Positions 6,587-11,423 of a stretch of DNA of 11,423 nucleotides are shown in pieces. A program made the position numbers and the translations under genes. Positions within the stretch are counted from its first letter, which is position 1. Every line of letters begins with the position of its first letter. The notes below the pieces were generated by a model. It saw only the letters and a list, made by a program, of their open reading frames with translations. It was not told the origin of the DNA and searched no databases. Source of the DNA: Actinomycetota bacterium. GTDB taxonomy: Bacteria > Actinomycetota > Actinomycetes > Actinomycetales > Microbacteriaceae. The stretch spans positions 1 to 11,423 of the forward strand of contig WLDR01000038.1 in the NCBI GenBank assembly GCA_009704705.1. The letters are read 5' to 3'.

Positions 6587-7735
6587 CTAGTTTTCTGGCG
6601 TTGTAAGTTTGTGTCCGTTTGCGGCGCTCGACGCAATTGCTTCAAGGACGGCTTGTACGTCGTGACCGTCCGAGAAACTGGGCGACGCCGGCGTACCGCT
6701 TTCAATTGACATGAGGAATTCATAGAACTGGTGCGTGAACGTGTGTTCCCAGCCGATGATGTGCCCGTCGGGCCACCAGGCAGCGAGGTAAGGGTGCTGG
6801 GACTCTGTCACCAGAATTCGTCGGTACCCCTGTTCGCCCGACGGGTCTTCGCGATCAAACAGCCACAATTCGTTGAGGTTCTCGAGATTGAACGAGATGC
6901 TCCCTCTTGTGCCGTAGATGCTCAGCGAGAGCTCGTTCTTCTTTCCGGGAGCGTTTCTGGTCACGTCAAGGTTCGCAACCGCTCCGCCAGACAGCGCCAA
7001 CGTGGCGAGGGCCGCGTCATCCACGGTGACGGTTCCAAGCTTTCCTGTGCCGTCGGGTCGCTGATGCGTGAAAGTTCGCAAGTGGCCGGTCACACCATCG
7101 ACCGACTTGCCCGTCAGGTGACGCATGAGATCGACGACGTGCGCACCTAGGTCACCGAGCACGCCGGTGCCCGCGCGCTCCTTTTGTAGGCGCCAACTCA
7201 TAGGCAAGCTTGGGTCGCTGAGCCAGTCCTGAAGGTAAGCGCCACGAATATGCAGAACGTCACCAACTCGACCGTCGGCGATGAGCTGTTTGGCGAGCAT
7301 GAGCGCAGGAACTCGGCGGTAGTTGAAGTTGACCGCTGACATGATTCCTCTGGACTGAGCCGCCGCCGCCGCCGCGACCATGGCACGACTTTCATCCATC
7401 GAATTCGCCAGAGGCTTTTCAACAATGACATGCTTGCCCGCTTCGAGCGCAGCAATTGCAATGTCTGCGTGAGAATCACCCGGCGTGCAAATGTCAATGA
7501 TGTCGATGGCAGGGTCTGCAACGACCTCGCGCCAGTCAGTGTGGGATTTGTTCCAGCCCAGTTCAGATGCGACGCGCGCAACAGCTGTGGCGTCTCGCCC
7601 GACGATGGATTCCATGTGAATGCGTGGCGTTCGGAACGCCGCATTGACGTTTCTCCACGCTTGGGAATGGGCACGACCCATAAATCCGTACCCAATCATT
7701 CCTACGCGGAATTCTTTTTCTTGCGAATCGGCCAT
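6587..7735 (-). CDS. Gfo/Idh/MocA-family NAD(P)-dependent oxidoreductase
   Basis: This 382-residue dehydrogenase probably oxidises a sugar, polyol or glycoside hydroxyl, or reduces the matching ketone, using NAD(P). The N-terminal Rossmann fold shows GYGFMG (15-20). CTPGDSHADIAIAALEAGKHVIVEKPLA (83-110) contains the family motif EKP at 106-108, where the lysine is catalytic in relatives. GDLGAHVVD (192-200), with D194 and H198, supplies the rest of the catalytic site. A run of six alanines lies at 122-127. AAAGAGG on the minus strand (7742-7748) is six bases upstream of the ATG. It is the first gene of a two-gene leftward operon with the TIM-barrel isomerase and is divergent from the ABC importer. 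Such dehydrogenase plus isomerase pairs occur in inositol and 3-keto-sugar routes. Family sure; substrate unknown. Confidence 0.92.
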   Translation of the reverse strand: MADSQEKEFRVGMIGYGFMGRAHSQAWRNVNAAFRTPRIHMESIVGRDATAVARVASELGWNKSHTDWREVVADPAIDIIDICTPGDSHADIAIAALEAGKHVIVEKPLANSMDESRAMVAAAAAAQSRGIMSAVNFNYRRVPALMLAKQLIADGRVGDVLHIRGAYLQDWLSDPSLPMSWRLQKERAGTGVLGDLGAHVVDLMRHLTGKSVDGVTGHLRTFTHQRPDGTGKLGTVTVDDAALATLALSGGAVANLDVTRNAPGKKNELSLSIYGTRGSISFNLENLNELWLFDREDPSGEQGYRRILVTESQHPYLAAWWPDGHIIGWEHTFTHQFYEFLMSIESGTPASPSFSDGHDVQAVLEAIASSAANGHKLTTPEN

Positions 7736-7793
7736 GGTCTGCCTCTTTCCAATCTGTCTTTGTCGTCATTGACAAAAACATTGAACTTAGTGC

Positions 7794-7822
7794 TTGCCAA
7801 ACAATATACCTCTATGTATGTT
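7794..7822 (+). promoter_or_regulatory. Candidate promoter for the ABC importer operon
   Basis: TTGCCA (7794-7799) matches five of six bases of the -35 consensus. TATGTT (7817-7822), after exactly 17 bases, matches four of six bases of the -10 consensus. Transcription would begin near 7829, inside the TGTATACA palindrome, leaving a leader of about 60 bases. An alternative is TTGAAC (7781-7786) with TATACC (7805-7810) at 18 bases. Confidence 0.45.
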
Positions 7823-7846
7823 TCTATGTATACAGTTACGAATACA
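7815..7846. promoter_or_regulatory. Nested palindromic operator, probable GntR/FCD binding site
   Basis: An 8-base perfect palindrome TGTATACA (7827-7834) is flanked by TGTAT (7815-7819) and ATACA (7842-7846). The outer pair is symmetric about the same centre (7830.5), with each half-site shifted by exactly 12 bases. The core contains GTATAC, which fits the general GntR-family operator pattern yGTM-KACr. The left half overlaps the proposed -10 element, as expected for a repressor site. Binding by the regulator at 4779-5459 is inference. Confidence 0.5.
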
Positions 7847-7889
7847 AAAAACGCACACCGGACCAGAGACAGAAAAGGAGTGAGACGCC

Positions 7890-8750
7890 GTGGACATTTG
7901 GCCACTCATTTTGCTCAACGGGCTCACCTTGGGTGCTGTTTACTTCGTCGCATCCAGCGGCTTGACGTTGATCTTCGGGCTGATGCGAGTGATTACTTTG
8001 GCTCATGGAACGTCATTCCTGTTCGGCGGATATCTCGGGTACGTTGCTGCGTCGGCGACTGACAACTGGATTATCGGTCTCGTCACCGGTCTCGTTGCCG
8101 CCGGATTATTGGGACTCTTTACTCATCAGGTCCTTATTCGTCGTTTTCAAGACGACGACATGCGCGTGGCGCTCATCACTCTCGGTGTCGCCGTCATCGG
8201 AACAGACCTCATGCTCGCGGTATTTGGCGGCACGGCAACTCAGGTCCCTTTCCCGCAGGACTTGCAAGTCGCTGTTCAGATTCCAGGAATCGGAGACTAC
8301 CCGCTTATTCGCCTGATCATCCTGGCTATCGCCGTGGTCTTGGGCATCGCGATTTACCTTGTCATCGCCAGAACTCGATTTGGTTCGATTGTGCGAGCAG
8401 GTGTTGACGACGCACCCATGACCTCAGCCACCGGCGTGAATGTTCGCGTTGTCTTCGCTGTCATCTTTGCCGTCGGCTCAGCACTTGCCGGCCTCGCTGG
8501 TGTGATTTCGGGCACGCTGTTCCCGCTTCTTCCAGGACAGGACGGTAGTTACCTGTTGTTCTCGCTCGTTGTCGTCATTGTCGGCGGTATGGGAAGCATC
8601 CCCGGGGCCGCAATCGGCTCGGCACTCGTTGGCGTGGTCTCTCAGTTCGCCCTCGTTGTCGCGCCGACATACGCCTTCGTCTTGACGTTCGCTCTCATGG
8701 TTATCGTCTTGGCCGTGCGTCCTCAAGGAATCATGGGTCGCCCCGCATGA
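7890..8750 (+). CDS. livH: Branched-chain amino acid-type (HAAT) ABC transporter permease, LivH-like
   Basis: This 286-residue inner-membrane permease forms half of the channel of a Liv-type importer. It has about eight hydrophobic segments, and the N-terminus LLNGLTLGAVYFVASSGLTL followed by ITLAHGTSFLFGGYLG is the LivH hallmark. The cytoplasmic EAA-like loop, which couples to the ATPases, lies at about 164-208 (GSIVRAGVDDAPMTSATGV and following). The GTG start is supported by AAAAGGAG (7873-7880), nine bases upstream. Its stop overlaps the next start as ATGA. It is the first gene of the rightward operon from the divergent control region. The gene symbol names the family only; in this sugar-enzyme context the solute need not be an amino acid. 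Confidence 0.9.
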   Translation: MDIWPLILLNGLTLGAVYFVASSGLTLIFGLMRVITLAHGTSFLFGGYLGYVAASATDNWIIGLVTGLVAAGLLGLFTHQVLIRRFQDDDMRVALITLGVAVIGTDLMLAVFGGTATQVPFPQDLQVAVQIPGIGDYPLIRLIILAIAVVLGIAIYLVIARTRFGSIVRAGVDDAPMTSATGVNVRVVFAVIFAVGSALAGLAGVISGTLFPLLPGQDGSYLLFSLVVVIVGGMGSIPGAAIGSALVGVVSQFALVVAPTYAFVLTFALMVIVLAVRPQGIMGRPA

Positions 8751-9829
8751 GCACTCAAACGCCGTCATCGTCGACCGGCTCGCGTTGGAAGAGCTGGATT
8801 ACCGCACAGAACATCGTTGTTGTCGTTGTTCTCCTGCTCGCACTTGTTTTCCCTCTCGTAGTTGACCGTCCCCGTTTCTGGTTGCCCAACATCGGCGTGC
8901 GCACCCTCTGGATGGGCACCATTGCGATGAGTCTCGTGTTCCTCAACAGGTACGTGGGGCTGCTATCCCTCGCACAGATGACATTTGCGGGCATCTGCTC
9001 CTACGGCGTCGGCTACTTCTCGGTGACGATGGGATGGCCGATTATCCCGTCGATCATTCTGTCTCTCGGCGTCGGCTCACTCGCCGGATATGTGACGGCT
9101 CTCATCGCAGTACGCACCAAGGCCATCTACTTCATGATGATTACGCTCGCCCTGAGTCAGGTGTTCTACTCGTGGGCCTCGCAAGCAATCGAGGTAACCA
9201 ACGCTCGACGCGGCATTGCCCCGATCCCGCGGCCCGATCTTGGTTTCGTCAATCTCAACGACATCACAACCTTCTACTACTTTGCTTTGTTCCTGGCTGT
9301 GCTGTCCTACGCGATCTTCCGATACACCGCAAAGTCTCAGTTCGGTCTAGCTATTCAAGGCATCAAGGACAGCCCCGAGCGGATGAGCGCGTTGGGGTAC
9401 AACGTCAATCGTTACAGAACCGCCGCGTTGACGTTGGCTGCGTTCGTTGCGTCTATCGGAGGCGTGATTCTCGTGTTTGACCGCAACCAGGTTGACCCGA
9501 GCTTCGTCAGTCTCGACGCGACGTTGAATATCCTCGTCGTTGCGGTTGTCGGAGGCATCGGATCACTCGGTGGCGTCTTCATTGGTGGGTTTGTTTTCGC
9601 AATGCTTCAGAACTTCGCTCAAGACTTTACCGACCGCTACATGACACTCACTGGCTTGGTGTTCATTGGCGTTCTTCTCTTCTTCCCGGCTGGCCTTGTC
9701 GGTTTGGGTCCCATAATCCGACGACTTTTTTCGAAACGGGCAAAGACGTCCGCTTCGACGGGGTCGTCCGAGACGCCGATCGCCGCAAGGCGTGCTGGCA
9801 AAAACAACAAGAAAGGGCAACACAAATGA
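8747..9829 (+). CDS. livM: Branched-chain amino acid-type (HAAT) ABC transporter permease, LivM-like
   Basis: This 360-residue second permease of the Liv-type importer pairs with the preceding LivH-like protein. It has many hydrophobic segments from residue 22 on. RYVGLLSLAQMTFAGICSYG (69-88) matches the LivM signature, and IQGIKDSPERMSALGYNVNRYR (from 203) is the ATPase-coupling loop. The C-terminus is a basic cytoplasmic tail ending KNNKKGQHK. The start overlaps the livH stop by ATGA with only AAGGA (8725-8729) at a long distance, so translation is probably coupled. Its own stop overlaps the next start in the same way, and the codons for the basic tail double as that gene's ribosome-binding site (AAAGGG, 9812-9817). 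Substrate unknown. Confidence 0.9.
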   Translation: MSTQTPSSSTGSRWKSWITAQNIVVVVVLLLALVFPLVVDRPRFWLPNIGVRTLWMGTIAMSLVFLNRYVGLLSLAQMTFAGICSYGVGYFSVTMGWPIIPSIILSLGVGSLAGYVTALIAVRTKAIYFMMITLALSQVFYSWASQAIEVTNARRGIAPIPRPDLGFVNLNDITTFYYFALFLAVLSYAIFRYTAKSQFGLAIQGIKDSPERMSALGYNVNRYRTAALTLAAFVASIGGVILVFDRNQVDPSFVSLDATLNILVVAVVGGIGSLGGVFIGGFVFAMLQNFAQDFTDRYMTLTGLVFIGVLLFFPAGLVGLGPIIRRLFSKRAKTSASTGSSETPIAARRAGKNNKKGQHK

Positions 9830-11082
9830 AATCACTGCTCAAGAAGAGGCTTCTGCCTGTAGTTGCAATTGCAGCTACGGCTGGTCTCGTGCTCTCCGGC
9901 TGTTCAGCCGCCGGTGGAGGAGAAACCAAGGAAATCAAGATCGGCGTTCTCGCAACCGACAAGGGAAACCTTGCTTTCGGTATGGATGAGGCTAAGGCTG
10001 CTATCGGCGTTTCGATGGCTGCTATTGGCGGAACCATCGACGGTGGCGAAATCGACGGTGTTCCAATCACCATCGTTTACGAAGGCACCGACGGCACGAG
10101 TGCGTCCGCGCAGACGGCTGTCAAGAAGCTCGTCGAGAACGACGGCGTTGACATCGTTTTCGGACCCGTCTCGGGTGACGAAGGTGAAACGGTTGTTCAG
10201 TACGCACTGACCACCCCAGAGGTCACCTACGTCAACGGTTCGGCCAGCCCGGTCGGCATGACACTCGCGGGCGCGGATAACTTCTTCCGCTTCCACGGTG
10301 ACTCGGCTATGTGGATGGGTGGTCTTGGTGACTACGCATACAACGAGAAGGGCTACAAGAAGGTCTACGCCATCGCAGAGGACTACTCGTTCCCCTACGA
10401 CAACGCGGGTGGATTCTTCTCGGAGTTCTGTGCAGCCGGTGGCGATGTCACGGGTAACGCCTGGGTGCCTGTCGGCACCACGGACTACTCGTCGATCATT
10501 GCTCAGATTCCGGCTGACACGGACGCCGTGTACGTCGGACTCGGTGGCGCTGACGCAGCCAGCTTCCTTTCGCAGGCAGTTACCGCCGGTGTGCAGAAGC
10601 CGCTCATTGGTGGAACCATCGCCGTCGATACGACCGCACTTTCGGGCGATGCAAACATCGCTGAAGTTGCTGTCGGCACGATTGCCGGTGGCCCGGTTCC
10701 CGGACCCGACTACGACAGCCCCGAATGGCAGACCTTTGTTGCTGAGTACGTCAAGCAGCCCAAGGCCTTCCCAAGCCCGTCGATCTTCTCGATCCTGTAC
10801 TACAACTCGTTCAACTCACTTCTCCTCGCTTTGCAAGAAGTGAAGGGACAGCTCGGTAGCCCGGACCAGAAGGATCTTCGTGCAGCTCTGACGGCGCTCG
10901 AATGGACCAGCCCAACCGGCCCAATCAGCCTCGACGGAAACCGCCAGGCCATCGTGGACAACTTCCTCATCGAGGTTGTGCAGGGTGCTGACGGCACGCT
11001 CACGACGAAGCAGATTAGCCAGACCAGCGGTGTTGCGCAGGGCACAAAGACCTACGACCGCTTCGAAGGCTGCCCGGAGTAA
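9826..11082 (+). CDS. livK: ABC transporter substrate-binding lipoprotein, LivK-like (Peripla_BP_6)
   Basis: This 418-residue lipoprotein captures the solute outside the membrane for the Liv-type importer. A lipoprotein signal peptide is clear: basic LLKKR, a hydrophobic stretch, then lipobox L-S-G-C with the lipidated cysteine at 26, followed by a Ser/Gly-rich linker. The mature part starts IKIGVLATDKGNLAFG and includes GAIGVSMAAI-like and EGTDGTSASAQTAVKKLVE segments typical of the type I periplasmic-binding fold. Two further cysteines (202 and 416) could form a disulfide. The start is fixed by AAAGGG (9812-9817) eight bases upstream and overlaps livM by ATGA. The gene sits between permease and ATPase genes, unlike the classical E. 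coli order where livK comes first. Ligand specificity cannot be read here. Confidence 0.92.
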   Translation: MKSLLKKRLLPVVAIAATAGLVLSGCSAAGGGETKEIKIGVLATDKGNLAFGMDEAKAAIGVSMAAIGGTIDGGEIDGVPITIVYEGTDGTSASAQTAVKKLVENDGVDIVFGPVSGDEGETVVQYALTTPEVTYVNGSASPVGMTLAGADNFFRFHGDSAMWMGGLGDYAYNEKGYKKVYAIAEDYSFPYDNAGGFFSEFCAAGGDVTGNAWVPVGTTDYSSIIAQIPADTDAVYVGLGGADAASFLSQAVTAGVQKPLIGGTIAVDTTALSGDANIAEVAVGTIAGGPVPGPDYDSPEWQTFVAEYVKQPKAFPSPSIFSILYYNSFNSLLLALQEVKGQLGSPDQKDLRAALTALEWTSPTGPISLDGNRQAIVDNFLIEVVQGADGTLTTKQISQTSGVAQGTKTYDRFEGCPE

Positions 11083-11122
11083 ATCTCGGGTAACACCTCT
11101 CTAAAAACAATAGGAGCAGATC

Positions 11123-11423
11123 ATGCCCACTCAGGAAATCGCAATCGCGCTGACCGATGTTGACAAGCGTTTTGGTGGCCTTAGTGCAGTCAAAAATGTG
11201 TCAATGCAAGTGCGTGCGGGTGAACGAGTGAGCATGATCGGCACCAATGGTGCGGGCAAGTCCACGCTGTTCAATCTCATTGCCGGAGTCTTTCCGGTGA
11301 GCGCAGGGAGTGTTTCTATGTTTGGTGCCGTAGTCACCAAACAGAACACTGCCAAGCGAGCGAGAAACGGACTTGCCCGTACCTTCCAAACTTCACGTCT
11401 CTTTGAGCAGTTGACTGCGGAGG
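11123..11423 (+). CDS. livG: ABC transporter ATP-binding protein, LivG-like (partial, cut by window end)
   Basis: The first 100 residues of an ABC ATPase are present; the reading frame is open to the edge. Walker A is G40-TNGAGKST-48, and the Q-loop is TFQTSRLF with Q89. The order KRFGGLSAVKNVSMQVRAGE before Walker A is standard for LivG proteins. The ATG follows TAGGAG (11111-11116) by six bases. It lies 40 bases after the binding-protein stop with no terminator-like structure between. Walker B, the signature motif and a LivF partner should lie beyond the window. Confidence 0.88.
   Translation, partial: MPTQEIAIALTDVDKRFGGLSAVKNVSMQVRAGERVSMIGTNGAGKSTLFNLIAGVFPVSAGSVSMFGAVVTKQNTAKRARNGLARTFQTSRLFEQLTAE

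Larger units (their letters stand above)
7736..7889. promoter_or_regulatory. Divergent promoter/control region
   Basis: This 154-base AT-richer gap separates the leftward dehydrogenase operon from the rightward importer operon and must hold promoters for both. It contains a plausible plus-strand promoter (7794-7822), a nested dyad (7815-7846), and a minus-strand TATATT -10-like hexamer (7803-7808 read on the minus strand) without a good -35. A TTGACA at 7769-7774 has no matching -10 element. Ribosome-binding sites lie at both edges: AAAGAGG on the minus strand (7742-7748) and AAAAGGAG on the plus strand (7873-7880). Confidence 0.7.

Noticed and set aside
7357..7376. GCC trinucleotide run in the dehydrogenase gene
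   Set aside because: Encodes an alanine run in an intact frame; ordinary low-complexity coding sequence.
7761..7774. TGTC-N6-GACA with inner GTCA-T-TGAC as a second operator, and TTGACA as a -35 element
   Set aside because: No fitting -10 element at 16-18 bases and the dyad is imperfect; kept only as part of the control region.
9..11423. Defence system, mobile element or prophage signature
   Set aside because: No transposase, integrase, nuclease, toxin or phage-like protein and no flanking repeats were seen; all genes fit metabolism, regulation or transport.

Overview
The window looks like a catabolic island from an actinobacterium. The evidence is the moderately high GC, GTG as well as ATG starts, strong Shine-Dalgarno sequences, and protein styles typical of Microbacteriaceae-like genomes. 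That placement is by eye only; no marker gene is present. There are eleven protein-coding genes, the last cut by the window edge. I saw no RNA gene, insertion sequence, CRISPR array or prophage gene. Every stretch without a gene is shorter than 160 bases.

Layout. Positions 32-4718 (+) hold a four-gene block: an FAD-linked oxidase of the GlcD/alkyl-DHAP-synthase type, a TIM-barrel ketose 3-epimerase-like protein, a Tm-1-like (UPF0261) ATP-binding protein, and a creatininase-family metallohydrolase. A small GNRA-capped hairpin follows. Next is a GntR/FCD transcription regulator (4779-5459, +). A 17-bp perfect hairpin at 5496-5538 separates it from a convergent two-gene unit on the minus strand: a second TIM-barrel isomerase/epimerase (5556-6572) and a Gfo/Idh/MocA dehydrogenase (6587-7735). 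A divergent control region (7736-7889) holds a nested TGTAT/ATACA dyad overlapping a plausible promoter. Rightwards from it runs a Liv-type (HAAT) ABC importer: two permeases, a lipoprotein substrate-binding protein, and the start of the first ATPase (7890 to the edge). Its reading frames overlap by ATGA at two junctions.

How the genes fit together (inference). A small organic solute enters through the Liv-type importer. It is oxidised by the NAD(P)-dependent Gfo/Idh enzyme and/or the flavin oxidase, rearranged by two different metal-dependent TIM-barrel enzymes, and probably hydrolysed (lactone or amide) by the creatininase-like protein. The GntR/FCD protein would sense a carboxylate intermediate and control the divergent promoters. 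I do not recognise this gene set as a named pathway. A Liv-type importer, a Tm-1-like protein and a creatininase-like hydrolase with two sugar epimerases suggest an undescribed route for a sugar acid, polyol, lactone or glycoside. The substrate cannot be read from the sequence.
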